A program made the position numbers and the translations under genes. 64,000 nt of DNA, taken from Idiomarina zobellii (lineage in GTDB: Bacteria > Pseudomonadota > Gammaproteobacteria > Enterobacterales > Alteromonadaceae). Under the pieces are notes generated by a model that saw only the letters and a program-made list of their open reading frames with translations, did no database searches and was not told the origin of the DNA. The stretch is taken from the NCBI RefSeq assembly GCF_900100855.1, contig NZ_FNCB01000001.1, positions 62,001 through 126,000 on the forward strand, read 5' to 3'. Positions 29,864 to 39,280 of this stretch are shown in pieces (position 1 is the stretch's first letter; every line of letters begins with the position of its first letter).

Positions 29864-29895
29864 AAGCCTCGTCACTTTATGACGAGGCTTTTTCC
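29864..29895 (+). terminator. Terminator of bcp, overlapping the end of perM
   Basis: A perfect 11-bp stem, AAGCCTCGTCA (29864-29874) with TGACGAGGCTT (29880-29890), has a five-base loop and is followed by a T run. The stop codon of the convergent perM-like gene lies in the loop, so the hairpin doubles as its last codons. Confidence 0.88.
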
Positions 29896-30971
29896 GTTTT
29901 CGCTTCCGTTTGTTCTATATTGCTAGTACCGGTATCCCAGGCGGTTATCACAGCTTTAACCAAGCTAGCCAGCGGAATGGCAAAGAACACACCCCAGAAC
30001 CCCCAAATACCACCAAATATCAATACCGCAGCAATAATGTAGACCGGGTTTAAACTCACTGCTTCAGAAAACAGCAGCGGCACCAGTAAGTTACCATCGA
30101 GCGCCTGAATAATGAGATAAGCAACCGTCAGCCACACAAACGGGGCGGTAGGTCCGAACTGGAACAACGCGACTAAAACGACAGGAATTGTGACCACCGC
30201 TGCACCAATGTACGGAATGAGCACCGAAAAGCCGACGAGAATGGCCAGTAACAAAGCAAACTGGAGCCCAAACAAGCTAAAGGTCACAAAGGACACTATC
30301 GCCACGACGATAATCTCAATTACCTTACCGCGAATGTAATTCATAATTTGCAGGTTCATCTCCTGCCCGACCTGAGTAATAAGTGCGCGGTTAGAAGGCA
30401 GTAACTTACTGAAGTTAGCCATTAACACGTCACGATCTTTCAACATGAAGAAAATAAGCAGCGGCACGACTATTAAATAAACCAACATAGCCATAAGGTT
30501 TATTAACGAAGTGACAGAGACTGTTACCAGGCTTTCGCCAAAACCAACGACACGACTCTTCAACGACTGAGTCAGCTCATTAATTTGGCTTTCATCGATA
30601 ACGCTTGGGAACATTTCCGGCAGTTTATGCAACCATATCTGTAAGTTACCTATCATATTCGGCAACTCTTGAATAAGCATGGTGCTTTGCTGCCATATAA
30701 CCGGAACCAGTGTCAGCAGCACCAGAACAGCCAGCGCCAAAAACGCTACAAAAGTGATAATAGTGGCCGTTAACCGCGACATTCCCATATACATAAGACG
30801 AGTCACCGGCCAGTCAAGCAGGTAAGCAAGCGCAATAGCAACAATAAGCGGCGCCAGTAAGTTACCAAACAGAACAATGACAACGACTGTCACCACCAGT
30901 AACAGGAATAAGGTAACCGCGTTAGGATCTGAAAACTTACGTTGATACCACTGCTTTATGTAATCAAACAT
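29877..30971 (-). CDS. perM: AI-2E family transporter, PerM-like permease
   Basis: This 364-residue inner-membrane protein has about eight hydrophobic helices in the two-block layout of the AI-2E (UPF0118) family. The family pattern includes VGFSVLIPYIGAAVVTIPV and the C-terminal IFGGIWGFWGVFFAIPLASL. E. coli PerM lies next to bepA, as here (divergent). Known relatives export AI-2 or act as sodium/proton antiporters; this member's substrate cannot be inferred. Confidence 0.85.
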   Translation of the reverse strand: MFDYIKQWYQRKFSDPNAVTLFLLLVVTVVVIVLFGNLLAPLIVAIALAYLLDWPVTRLMYMGMSRLTATIITFVAFLALAVLVLLTLVPVIWQQSTMLIQELPNMIGNLQIWLHKLPEMFPSVIDESQINELTQSLKSRVVGFGESLVTVSVTSLINLMAMLVYLIVVPLLIFFMLKDRDVLMANFSKLLPSNRALITQVGQEMNLQIMNYIRGKVIEIIVVAIVSFVTFSLFGLQFALLLAILVGFSVLIPYIGAAVVTIPVVLVALFQFGPTAPFVWLTVAYLIIQALDGNLLVPLLFSEAVSLNPVYIIAAVLIFGGIWGFWGVFFAIPLASLVKAVITAWDTGTSNIEQTEAKTEKASS

Positions 30972-31123
30972 GAACTGTTATCTCCCGGAGATTCTTACAA
31001 GGATAATATCAGTCCTTGCAATCTTTCCGTAACCCCATAGAGTAAAAAGGAACTAAAGATGAAAAAATCACTCTTATCAGTGACAAAACCTGAGTATTTG
31101 TAACTTCACTAATTGAGTCGTCG

Positions 31124-32575
31124 ATGTATAAAACGCTGCTAAAAACTTTGCTGCCCGCTGTTGTTGCTGTTACCACCTTTTTTACTGCATTTGCTTACAG
31201 CGCACAAGACAGTCGCAGACTTCCTGAAATAGGCACCACTGGCGCAGCATTTCTGAGCATTGAACGCGAGCAAGTAGTTGGCGACTTTTACATGCGTCAG
31301 GTGCGGGCGCAGGCTCCCATTATTTACGACCCAGTTCTTGATAACTACTTAAGTAATTTAGGACAACGCTTAGTTCGCCACAGCAGTGGCGTGAAATACC
31401 CCTTTAACTTTTTCTGGATACGCAATAACGAAATTAATGCCTTTGCGTTTATGGGTGGTTACGTAGGTGTGCATACCGGACTTATTCAGGAAGCCCGCAC
31501 CGAGTCCGAGCTGGCCGCTGTACTCGGGCATGAAGTGGCTCACGTAACACAGCGCCATATTGTCCGCCGCATGCAAGAGCAACAACAGAATATGCCCATG
31601 ACCATTGCCGGCGTTATTGGCTCAATTCTTTTAGGTATGGCTAACCCGGAAGCCGGTATGGCCGGTTTGTATACGACATTGGGGGCAACTGGACAGTCGC
31701 AAATTAACTACACGCGCCTGTATGAAAAAGAAGCTGACCGCATTGGTTTGTCTGTTCTGTTAGCCGCTGGCTTTGATCCCATGGGGGCTCCGGATTTTTT
31801 CGGTCGTTTAGCGGAAAAGTATCGTTATGTCAGTAAACCACCAGAAATGCTTATGACTCACCCGCTCCCCGAGTCACGTATTGCTGACACTCGAGCACGA
31901 GCGGAGTCGATGCGCCGTATCGATGTAAAACCCAGTCTTGAGTTTGCCTTAGCAAAAGCTCGTGTTGAAGCTCGCTACGCGGGTAATCCGTCAGTTTCCG
32001 ATTTTCAGGATATGGCGAACAGCAGTAACCCAATTAACCAACGCGCTGGCACTTACGGGTTGGCAATAATCGCCCTGGATAGAGGTCATTACAACGCTGC
32101 CGAAGAGCATATAAAAAGCTTACTTAATAACGATCCCAACAACCCATTTTACATAGATGTTCAAACTGACATTTTGTTGGGGCAGGAAAACTACGAATAC
32201 GTTATGGAGTGGCTGGAAAGTAAGTATATTCGTCAACCCACTGAGCCGGTCATTACCATTAACTTTGCCAATGCGGCACTTACATCCGGTAACGGTAAGC
32301 TCGCTGAAAAGCTATTGCGCGAGTTTTTGCTGCAAAACCCGAACCACCCGTTAGCACTCGACTTACTGACCCGCGTGTATGAGAAAAGTGGGAAGCGAGC
32401 CGCCATGTACGAAACTCGCGCCGAGGCATTGGCGTTACGTGGTAACTTTTCGCTGGCCATTAATCAGCTGCACACAGCGCATAACCACACGGACAATGAT
32501 ATTACCCGTAAGCGCATTAACGCTCGCATAGACCAACTGCGAGCGCTCGAAAACCAAGCCAGAAACATTATGTGA
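31124..32575 (+). CDS. bepA: BepA-like periplasmic M48 metalloprotease with TPR domain
   Basis: This is a periplasmic quality-control protease and chaperone for outer-membrane protein assembly (LptD, BamA). The 483-residue precursor has an N-terminal signal sequence ending near FAYSAQ. The M48 zinc site is HEVAHVTQRH (H136, E137, H140) with the third ligand E203 in YEKEADRIG. The C-terminal half (about 310-480) is made of TPR helices that dock on the BAM complex. Length and order match E. coli BepA (YfgC). It is divergent from perM. Confidence 0.93.
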   Translation: MYKTLLKTLLPAVVAVTTFFTAFAYSAQDSRRLPEIGTTGAAFLSIEREQVVGDFYMRQVRAQAPIIYDPVLDNYLSNLGQRLVRHSSGVKYPFNFFWIRNNEINAFAFMGGYVGVHTGLIQEARTESELAAVLGHEVAHVTQRHIVRRMQEQQQNMPMTIAGVIGSILLGMANPEAGMAGLYTTLGATGQSQINYTRLYEKEADRIGLSVLLAAGFDPMGAPDFFGRLAEKYRYVSKPPEMLMTHPLPESRIADTRARAESMRRIDVKPSLEFALAKARVEARYAGNPSVSDFQDMANSSNPINQRAGTYGLAIIALDRGHYNAAEEHIKSLLNNDPNNPFYIDVQTDILLGQENYEYVMEWLESKYIRQPTEPVITINFANAALTSGNGKLAEKLLREFLLQNPNHPLALDLLTRVYEKSGKRAAMYETRAEALALRGNFSLAINQLHTAHNHTDNDITRKRINARIDQLRALENQARNIM

Positions 32576-32577
32576 TG

Positions 32578-33024
32578 TTACTCGGCGCCCACAGCGTTAT
32601 TCAGGGAGTCCAACGTTTGCTCGCCCATGAGCGGTCCATCAACACTGCCATCCGGTCGGATCACATAGGTTGCCGGCAGCATATTGGGTCGCTCGAATGG
32701 AAATGCGGGTGCCGGCTGAGTCAGTGACAGCGGAAATTCAATACCGTGCTTTTTCTTCAATGCGGCTAAATCTTCATTCGACATAGGATCAAAGCTGACA
32801 CCAATAAGCTCGACGTTTTCAGGCTTTTGGTGGTGAAACTCATTCAGTTCGGGTAACTCTCTTAAGCACGGAGCGCACCACTCGGCAAAATAGTTAACCA
32901 CCACCGTTTGCCCCTGCATTGAAGACCAGTCGTAAGTGTTACCAGTATCGGTCGTGACATCGACTGACTCAGAGCAGCCCAACAGCATAAAAGAAGCAAC
33001 GAAAGCAATGACTGCGAGTTTCAT
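32578..33024 (-). CDS. TlpA-like thioredoxin-fold lipoprotein
   Basis: The 148-residue precursor has a lipobox (FMLLGC, lipid on C17), so it is a periplasm-facing lipoprotein. The redox site WCAPC lies in YFAEWCAPCLRELPEL, with the usual TlpA/ResA strand order and a cis-Pro loop near LPATYVIRPDG. It probably reduces disulfides in periplasmic proteins, for example in cytochrome c maturation or copper insertion. It converges with bepA, whose stop is 2 bases away, and is divergent from arsC. Confidence 0.85.
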   Translation of the reverse strand: MKLAVIAFVASFMLLGCSESVDVTTDTGNTYDWSSMQGQTVVVNYFAEWCAPCLRELPELNEFHHQKPENVELIGVSFDPMSNEDLAALKKKHGIEFPLSLTQPAPAFPFERPNMLPATYVIRPDGSVDGPLMGEQTLDSLNNAVGAE

Positions 33025-33082
33025 TCTTAACCCCGTTTAGTTAGTATTAGTGCATTACGAGAGACTACAAGGTACGACAAAA

Positions 33083-33430
33083 ATGAGTGAAGTAACAATT
33101 TATCATAACCCACGTTGTTCAAAGTCAAGACAAACCCTTGAGCTTCTCAAAGAGAAGTCTATTGAACCAGAAGTTGTCGAGTACCTCAAAACTCCGCCAA
33201 ACGCTGCTGAATTAAAAGACATTCTGAGCAAACTTGGACTTTCTGCAGACGAGCTTATGCGGAAAAAGGAGGCTATCTACAAAGAGTTGGGGCTTGCTGG
33301 TGTCAGTGACGAAAATGAACTGATTACCGCCATGGTCAATAACCCTAAGCTTATCGAACGCCCTATAGTCATTAAAGGCGATAAGGCGGCTATTGGGCGG
33401 CCTCCGGAGTCGGTACTGGATATTCTTTAA
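33083..33430 (+). CDS. arsC: Arsenate reductase (glutaredoxin-dependent), YfgD/ArsC
   Basis: This 115-residue ArsC-family protein begins MSEVTIYHNPRCSKSRQTLE with active-site C12. R60-type arginines occur in KLIERPIVI, which binds arsenate in the plasmid-borne enzyme. No ars regulator or pump is nearby. The neighbourhood (perM, bepA, hda) is that of E. coli yfgD, so a general oxidoreductase role is equally likely. The start at 33083 excludes an eleven-residue leader. Its stop overlaps the next start by one base (TAATG). Confidence 0.88.
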   Translation: MSEVTIYHNPRCSKSRQTLELLKEKSIEPEVVEYLKTPPNAAELKDILSKLGLSADELMRKKEAIYKELGLAGVSDENELITAMVNNPKLIERPIVIKGDKAAIGRPPESVLDIL

Positions 33431-33987
33431 TGGCGCAGGTTTTAATCCTTTATTACAGCCGCGGTGGTGCCACTCAACAGTTGGCCGACGCTATTGCTGA
33501 AGGTGTTGCGAGCGCTGGTGGCGAGGCCGTATTGAGAACCGTTAATACGGCCAGTGATGCTGCCAGCGAACGTGACCTCGATGTCAGCAACGATGACTTA
33601 GAGCAATGCGATGCTCTGATTCTTGGCAGCCCCACACGATTTGGACACATGGCATCCGGCTTACAGAAGTTCTGGGAAGGCACCTCATCTCAGTGGTTAT
33701 CGGCGACCTTAGCTGATAAGCCCGGGGCTGTCTTTACCTCGTCCAGCTCGTTACATGGTGGCCAGGAGTCGACCTTACTAAGCCTGGCTCTGCCGTTGTT
33801 GCATCACGGTATGCTGCTGGTGGGTTTGCCCTACTCTGAGCCCGCCCTGCATAAAACCGAGTCTGGCGGGTCTCCTTATGGTGCAAGTCATGTCGACGGC
33901 TCAGGTAAACTCACCGAGCATGAACGCCAACTTGCGGTTGCTTTGGGTAAGCGCGTTGCCTCAGCCGCTCAAAAGTTAATGTCTTAG
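33430..33987 (+). CDS. WrbA-like flavodoxin-family quinone reductase
   Basis: This 185-residue protein of the flavodoxin fold has the FMN phosphate loop YYSRGGATQQLA (about 9-20), the GSPTRFGHMASGLQKFW block typical of WrbA, and a conserved central HGGQEST loop. WrbA proteins reduce quinones by two electrons using NAD(P)H. It is coupled to arsC by a one-base overlap and followed 9 bases later by the DUF2069 gene, suggesting a small redox operon. Confidence 0.87.
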   Translation: MAQVLILYYSRGGATQQLADAIAEGVASAGGEAVLRTVNTASDAASERDLDVSNDDLEQCDALILGSPTRFGHMASGLQKFWEGTSSQWLSATLADKPGAVFTSSSSLHGGQESTLLSLALPLLHHGMLLVGLPYSEPALHKTESGGSPYGASHVDGSGKLTEHERQLAVALGKRVASAAQKLMS

Positions 33988-33996
33988 GATTTATTC

Positions 33997-34386
33997 ATGC
34001 CAACATCTCCACAGTTTTATCGTGTCTTAACGCAGCTTTGCTATTGGCCATTGCTGGTTCTTGTCACCTTGTGGCATAGCCTACCGAGTTCGGAACCGGC
34101 GTCTTTGCCTACTTCGCTTTCTTTGCTGTTTTGGGTATTGCCGCTACTATTCCCGCTAACCGGGCTTGTGCGCGGTAAGCCATACACGCATGCCTGGGCG
34201 AACTTTATTCTTATGCTTTACTTTCTGCATGCTTTAACCACTTTATGGACACACCCGGATGAGCGCGTATGGGCTGCGTTAGAGTTGCTTTTTGCGGTTG
34301 GTGCTTTTATCGGAGCAACGGGTTTTGCCCGCTATAAAGGTCGCGAATTAGGATTGGGCTTAAAGAAATTGAAAGATCAGGACTAA
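33997..34386 (+). CDS. DUF2069 membrane protein
   Basis: This 129-residue protein has four hydrophobic helices (about 15-27, 42-58, 63-85 and 94-110) and the family motif LVRGKPYTHAW. DUF2069 is an uncharacterised inner-membrane family of gammaproteobacteria, commonly next to the WrbA-like gene and hda, as here. Its stop overlaps the convergent hda by 4 bases. Confidence 0.75.
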   Translation: MPTSPQFYRVLTQLCYWPLLVLVTLWHSLPSSEPASLPTSLSLLFWVLPLLFPLTGLVRGKPYTHAWANFILMLYFLHALTTLWTHPDERVWAALELLFAVGAFIGATGFARYKGRELGLGLKKLKDQD

Positions 34387-35096
34387 ACCGACAAGATCTT
34401 TTTAATAAAAGGTATGGTTAAACGGCGTTGATAGGTAATCGACGCCTTATCCAACTCGTTCAACGTATTCATCAACTCACGCATTGAGCGCCCCAAGCGC
34501 TGTATCATGAAAGCCGCAACATCATCAGGTAACTCCAGTCCCCGAAATTGCGCTCGTAAGGACAGTACCTGTGCTTTGTCTTCATCGGTTAATGGCTGTA
34601 ACTGAAAAGCCGTCGCCCACTGAAAACGGGAGTGTAAATCGGGCAAACTGACGTTTGTTTTTACGGCAGACTGTTGCGCGGTCATAACTAAGCGGCTGTA
34701 TTCGTTGTCAGTTACGCGATTAATCAGTGCAAACAGCTCGTAACACCAGCTTTCATTGTCAGTAACACTGTCGACGTCGTCCAGACAAATAATACTGGCT
34801 TGTTCTGCCCCTTGAAGCACGGCGTCGGGGTCAACCCCTGCGAGCTCCTTTAGCGGGAAATAGAAAACGCGGTTATTTTCAGAGGAAGATGCGACCAGAC
34901 TATGCAGCAAATGGCTCTTGCCAACTCCCTCAGGTCCGGACAGCCAGGTCAGCTGTTCACTGGTTTCTAACGGTGCCTGCTTTTGAGGCAACGTATGCAA
35001 CCATTTTAACGCCGTTTCATTACTGCCTTTGTGAAAGGTTTCAAAGGTCTCATCGTCAGGTAACTGAACGGCTAAAGGCAACTGCTGAGGAGGCAT
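34383..35096 (-). CDS. hda: DnaA regulatory inactivator Hda
   Basis: It promotes hydrolysis of DnaA-ATP on the sliding clamp after replication starts. The 237-residue AAA+ protein has the clamp-binding motif QLPLAV at residues 5-10, Walker A GPEGVGKS, the Walker B region ICLDDVD, and the C-terminal ASITYQRRLTIPFIKKIL that matches E. coli Hda. The start at 35096 gives a one-base overlap (TAATG) with the upstream DUF2066 gene; the ORF extension to 35114 is rejected. The two are cotranscribed, and a consensus DnaA box lies upstream of the pair. Confidence 0.93.
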   Translation of the reverse strand: MPPQQLPLAVQLPDDETFETFHKGSNETALKWLHTLPQKQAPLETSEQLTWLSGPEGVGKSHLLHSLVASSSENNRVFYFPLKELAGVDPDAVLQGAEQASIICLDDVDSVTDNESWCYELFALINRVTDNEYSRLVMTAQQSAVKTNVSLPDLHSRFQWATAFQLQPLTDEDKAQVLSLRAQFRGLELPDDVAAFMIQRLGRSMRELMNTLNELDKASITYQRRLTIPFIKKILSV

Positions 35097-36181
35097 TAAT
35101 TGCCCCCGCGCCATTCATAAGTCTGTACCTGATTCTCGCTCATGCTGACAAAAGGCCCCATGTCACGCACTTTTAAACGACCGTCGAGGTTTATCGACTG
35201 AATAACATGATCTAACGAGCCGTTAATCACAATATCGAACTCAGAAAGACTCTGAGAGTATTGTTTTAATGTCACGTCCTGCACTGACACAATACTTTTT
35301 AAGAACGACTCAAGCGCTAATACATGCTGAAGTTTGTTTAGCCCTTCAACCTTTATGGCCATGGTTTGGCTCACACTTTCGTCCGACGCTGTCATGCTGT
35401 AGATAGAAGACAGCTTAGCCATCAACTGTTGCATTAACGGCTCTGCCAACCAGTCTTTGCTTGTTGCAGAGACTTTACCGTACAAACGTCTGTCGCCCAC
35501 TTCCACTGACCAGTCCAGAACCCATGGCTCTTCACTTTCCGCGTTGCGCATTATTTTTCCGACAAAAAGTCCATCGGAACCGTAACGCTTAGACGTTTCT
35601 TTAATAGGTTGCATGAAACGCGCCCATACATCGGTTGGCGAAATCGTAAAAGAGTCCGTTAAATCCATTAAAGGCATACGTATTGGCAAACTTAACTGGC
35701 GTGCGAAAAAACTGAGTTGCTGCTGAAAAACCGACTGTCCGGAACTGTCGAGTATGGTTCTGCGACCATCTTCGTTTTCCGTCACAATCCACATTAACAG
35801 CTCTGGTCGGCGGCTACCCCAATACGGCAATTGATGCTCTGCTAACAGTGAACGTATCTTGGTACCATCGAAAGTCGCTGTTAATGTGCGTTGCCCTTGA
35901 TTGTCACTGTAACCGTACTGAATGAGATAGTTACTGACACTGCGTAACGCTCGCTCAACAGCCTTATGTTCAATAGATTCAGGTTGTCCGGTCACTTTCA
36001 AAATAACCCGCTCAAACGCTTCTCGAATGGCTTGTTGCCTATGAGAATTGCTTTGCGAGGCAACTTCCACTTCCGCTGAATACAGGTTATCAACCAGCTT
36101 TGCCTGAGCGCTGCCGTTATAGAGCATTGTCAGCAATGTAATTGACGCAATAAAAGCAAAGCGACTTAGCAACCGTGACAT
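35096..36181 (-). CDS. DUF2066 exported protein
   Basis: This 361-residue precursor has a signal peptide (ITLLTMLYNGSAQA, predicted cleavage near residue 27). The conserved DUF2066 start is LYSAEVEVASQSNSHRQQAIREAF, written here as separate blocks LYSAEVEVAS and AIREAFERVILKVTGQ. The family is uncharacterised but consistently precedes hda in marine gammaproteobacteria. It is periplasmic by prediction. It overlaps hda by one base. Confidence 0.8.
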   Translation of the reverse strand: MSRLLSRFAFIASITLLTMLYNGSAQAKLVDNLYSAEVEVASQSNSHRQQAIREAFERVILKVTGQPESIEHKAVERALRSVSNYLIQYGYSDNQGQRTLTATFDGTKIRSLLAEHQLPYWGSRRPELLMWIVTENEDGRRTILDSSGQSVFQQQLSFFARQLSLPIRMPLMDLTDSFTISPTDVWARFMQPIKETSKRYGSDGLFVGKIMRNAESEEPWVLDWSVEVGDRRLYGKVSATSKDWLAEPLMQQLMAKLSSIYSMTASDESVSQTMAIKVEGLNKLQHVLALESFLKSIVSVQDVTLKQYSQSLSEFDIVINGSLDHVIQSINLDGRLKVRDMGPFVSMSENQVQTYEWRGGN

Positions 36182-36247
36182 GACATCATCCTAATAAGAC
36201 TTTGAGAGCATATTAAACAGCCAAAACCAGAACAGCAAGTAACAACT

Positions 36248-36256
36248 TGTGGATAA
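36248..36256 (-). promoter_or_regulatory. Consensus DnaA box upstream of DUF2066-hda
   Basis: TGTGGATAA on the forward strand is TTATCCACA on the reverse strand, a perfect match to the DnaA box. It lies 67 bases before the DUF2066 start, in the intergenic region shared with the divergent MFS gene. A weaker copy (TTGTGGGAA) follows 7 bases later. DnaA control of its own inactivator's operon is an inference. Confidence 0.5.
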
Positions 36257-36333
36257 GCTTGTGGGAATCTCCCCTATGAAAAAAAGGCAACTGACGCTAT
36301 GATTGCCATAAATTCAAAAACAGCGGTAAAGAC

Positions 36334-37632
36334 ATGCTAAAACAACAACTTCGGGGAATCAGCTCACTGCTTACCAGCATCAGTCTCATTGGTGTTGTAG
36401 TGGGTATGACCAGTACCCTGTTAAGTTTGCGCGCCACTATCGAAGACTTCGGTACGCTGGTTACCGGTTTTATCATGTCAGCCTATTTTATTGGCTATTT
36501 ATTTGGCTCAACCCGCGCACCGAAAGACATTCGTCGTGTCGGCTATATTCGCTCGTTTGGTGGCCTCGCCGCTCTTGCCGCGTTCAGTATTTTAATGCAG
36601 GCAATATGGGTCGACCCGGTTGTCTGGTTTGTTATGCGCTTTATTACCGGCTTTGCCATTTCCGGTATTTTCGTCATTGTTGAAAGCTGGCTCAATACCA
36701 TGGCCGACAACAAAAGCCGCGGCACCCTGCTGTCGGTTTACCTGGTGATTATCTACAGCGGACTCATTGCCGGCCAGCTGATACTAGGCGTCGCCGACCC
36801 TGCTGGCTTCGTTGCTTTCGCTATTGTTGCCCTGCTCATTAACCTGGCGCTTATACCCATTTTGGTCAGCGTTACGGTCGAGCCAACCACTCATGAAAAC
36901 AAAAAAGTGCCGGTTTCACTGTTATTAAAAACGGTGCCGTTAGGGGTTGTGAATGCGTTCGTTATGCAGGCCTGCTACGCAATGTTTTACGGCATTGGAC
37001 CCATGTATGCCTCTTACATTGGCCTAAGTGTCTTTCAAATTACCATCTTTATGGCAGCCTTCATTTTCGGCGGACTCATTTCCCAGGCGCCATTTGGACT
37101 TTTATCGGACAGAATTGATCGCCGTTTTGTTATTGCTATTTGTGCGGCCGGCGGCACGGGTGTTGCCGTATTGCTCTCACAACTGGGCGCATCCAACGCT
37201 ATTTTAATTTACCTGGCGGTGGGTTTACTGGGTGCCTTTATATTGCCTCTGTATTCGCTAGGCATGGCGCACACCAATGACTATTTGGAAAAGGATCAGA
37301 TGGTTGGTGCCACCGGCGCTATTATCAAAATAGGTGGTGCAGGCTCTATTATCGGGGCACCGGCCGTTGCCGCACTCATGCAGTTTGGCGCCATAAATTT
37401 CTTCTTCTTACTGTTGGCCAGTCTTACCGCGCTGGTGTGCTTGTATACGCTGTATCGAGTGACTCGTCGTGCAAAAGCAGAAGACCAGCTACACAGCAAC
37501 TTCGCTATTTTGGCACCGTCACAAACCTCTGACGAGCTGTTAACATCAATGGCGGAAGAAGCGCCTGAAAGTCTTGAGGAAGAAGAGGAAGACGAGGATA
37601 GCGAAATAGAAAGTAACGCTATCCTCCGTTAG
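36334..37632 (+). CDS. MFS transporter, YcaD-like
   Basis: This 432-residue protein has twelve predicted helices and starts in the YcaD pattern (GISSLLTSISLIGVVVGMTS). An ESWLN motif follows helix 4, and GLLSDRIDRRFV appears between helices 8 and 9. The last ~40 residues are strongly acidic and cytoplasmic. Substrate unknown. It is divergent from DUF2066-hda and ends 7 bases before the convergent pgm. Confidence 0.82.
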   Translation: MLKQQLRGISSLLTSISLIGVVVGMTSTLLSLRATIEDFGTLVTGFIMSAYFIGYLFGSTRAPKDIRRVGYIRSFGGLAALAAFSILMQAIWVDPVVWFVMRFITGFAISGIFVIVESWLNTMADNKSRGTLLSVYLVIIYSGLIAGQLILGVADPAGFVAFAIVALLINLALIPILVSVTVEPTTHENKKVPVSLLLKTVPLGVVNAFVMQACYAMFYGIGPMYASYIGLSVFQITIFMAAFIFGGLISQAPFGLLSDRIDRRFVIAICAAGGTGVAVLLSQLGASNAILIYLAVGLLGAFILPLYSLGMAHTNDYLEKDQMVGATGAIIKIGGAGSIIGAPAVAALMQFGAINFFFLLLASLTALVCLYTLYRVTRRAKAEDQLHSNFAILAPSQTSDELLTSMAEEAPESLEEEEEDEDSEIESNAILR

Positions 37633-37639
37633 CAGAAGG

Positions 37640-39280
37640 TTATTTATCAGCCAGTAAGTCGTTGACCCACTCAGCGGCTTGCTGGAGTATCGCTTCTAAA
37701 TGCTCTTCACCAACAAAACTTTCAGCGTATATTTTGTAAACAGGTTCTGTACCTGACGGGCGCGCCGCGAACCAACCGTTCTCAGTAGTCACTTTAATAC
37801 CGCCAAACTGCGCGTCGTTCCCTTTCGCTTTGGTGGTAATGTCCGTGACTGCTTCATCGGCAAGCGTTGGCAACTTCACTTTATAAGCACGAATGCCTTT
37901 AAAGCGCTGATTCATTTCTATTGAGGATGCTGTATCGACCCGGCGATAAAACGACGTACCATGCTGCTCGCACAGTTCATCATAATATTGACTGGGGTTC
38001 TTGCCCGTTGTCGCCAGAATCTCAGCGGCCAGCAAAGCTAAAACAATACCGTCTTTGTCTGTCGTCCAGGTATCACCGTTACGGTCCAGCATGGTTGCAC
38101 CAGCACTTTCCTCGCCCGCGAACGCAATGCTCTGGTCCGCTAAGCCTTCTGCGAACCATTTAAAACCAACCGGTACTTCCATCAGTTTTCGGTCATTGGC
38201 AGCGACAACTCGGTCTATCATCGCGCTGGATACAAGCGTTTTACCAATAGCGGCAGCGTCTGACCAGGAGCGGTTCTTACTCAAATAGTCGATAGCCACT
38301 GACAAATAATGGTTCGGATTCATTAAACCATGCGTTGGGGTCACAATACCGTGACGATCATAGTCCGGGTCATTACCCATGGCTAAGTCGTATTTGTCTT
38401 TCAGCTCCAGCAGCGACGCCATTGCATGAGGTGACGAGCAGTCCATGCGAATCTTTTCATCTTTATCGAGCGACATGAACGAGAACGTCGCGTCGACCAC
38501 CGCATTTTTGACATCAATGTTTAACCCATAATGCTCAGCAATTTGTAACCAGTACTTTGCACCCGAGCCACCCATGGCATCAACGCCCAGCGTTAAGTTA
38601 GCTTTCGCAATAGCATCCATGTCCACGCAGTCGGTTAAATGCTCAATGTAGTCTTTGCGCCAATCTACAAACGTCAGCCCCGGGTGTTCAAGAACGTCTT
38701 CGCTTTCGCAGGTATTCACGCCAATAAGTCCTGACGACAACAACGCATTTGCGTACTTTTCAATGGTCTTAGTGGCGTCACCGCCCGCTGGGCCACCGTG
38801 TGGCGGGTTGTATTTAAAGCCGCCGTCCTGCGGTGGATTGTGCGACGGGGTAATAACCACACCATCGGCTTTGGCGCTATTATTCTTGTTCCATTGAATA
38901 ACCGCTCGACTCAATACCGGTGTTGGCGTGTAGTCGTGCGCTGCCTGAACATGCACTTCCAGACCATTGCCTAAAAACACATCTAAAGCACTTAAATACG
39001 CCGACTCAGACAGTGCGTGAGTGTCTTTAGCCACCAAAATAGGACCGGTAATGCCCTGCTCCTCGCGGTACGCGCAAATCGCTTGTGCAATCGCCAAAAT
39101 ATGTGCTTCATTAAAGGAACGCTTTAACGAACTACCTCGGTGACCCGAAGTACCAAAACTGACTTTTTGTTCGGCTTTGCGTGGGTCTGGCTCATACACA
39201 TAGTAGGCACTGGTCAACTGTGCAATGTTGGTTAAGTCACTAGCTTGCGCCAATTGCCCGGCGCGCGATGAATTTGCCAT
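37640..39280 (-). CDS. pgm: Phosphoglucomutase (alpha-D-glucose phosphate-specific)
   Basis: It interconverts glucose 1-phosphate and glucose 6-phosphate, linking glycolysis to UDP-glucose and polysaccharide synthesis. The 546-residue protein has the phosphoserine loop TPSHNPPQDGG, the metal loop GNDPDYDRHG, the sugar loop AGEESAGA, and the phosphate-binding RPSGTEPVYK. The start overlaps the seqA stop by one base; seqA-pgm is also the E. coli order. Confidence 0.95.
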   Translation of the reverse strand: MANSSRAGQLAQASDLTNIAQLTSAYYVYEPDPRKAEQKVSFGTSGHRGSSLKRSFNEAHILAIAQAICAYREEQGITGPILVAKDTHALSESAYLSALDVFLGNGLEVHVQAAHDYTPTPVLSRAVIQWNKNNSAKADGVVITPSHNPPQDGGFKYNPPHGGPAGGDATKTIEKYANALLSSGLIGVNTCESEDVLEHPGLTFVDWRKDYIEHLTDCVDMDAIAKANLTLGVDAMGGSGAKYWLQIAEHYGLNIDVKNAVVDATFSFMSLDKDEKIRMDCSSPHAMASLLELKDKYDLAMGNDPDYDRHGIVTPTHGLMNPNHYLSVAIDYLSKNRSWSDAAAIGKTLVSSAMIDRVVAANDRKLMEVPVGFKWFAEGLADQSIAFAGEESAGATMLDRNGDTWTTDKDGIVLALLAAEILATTGKNPSQYYDELCEQHGTSFYRRVDTASSIEMNQRFKGIRAYKVKLPTLADEAVTDITTKAKGNDAQFGGIKVTTENGWFAARPSGTEPVYKIYAESFVGEEHLEAILQQAAEWVNDLLADK

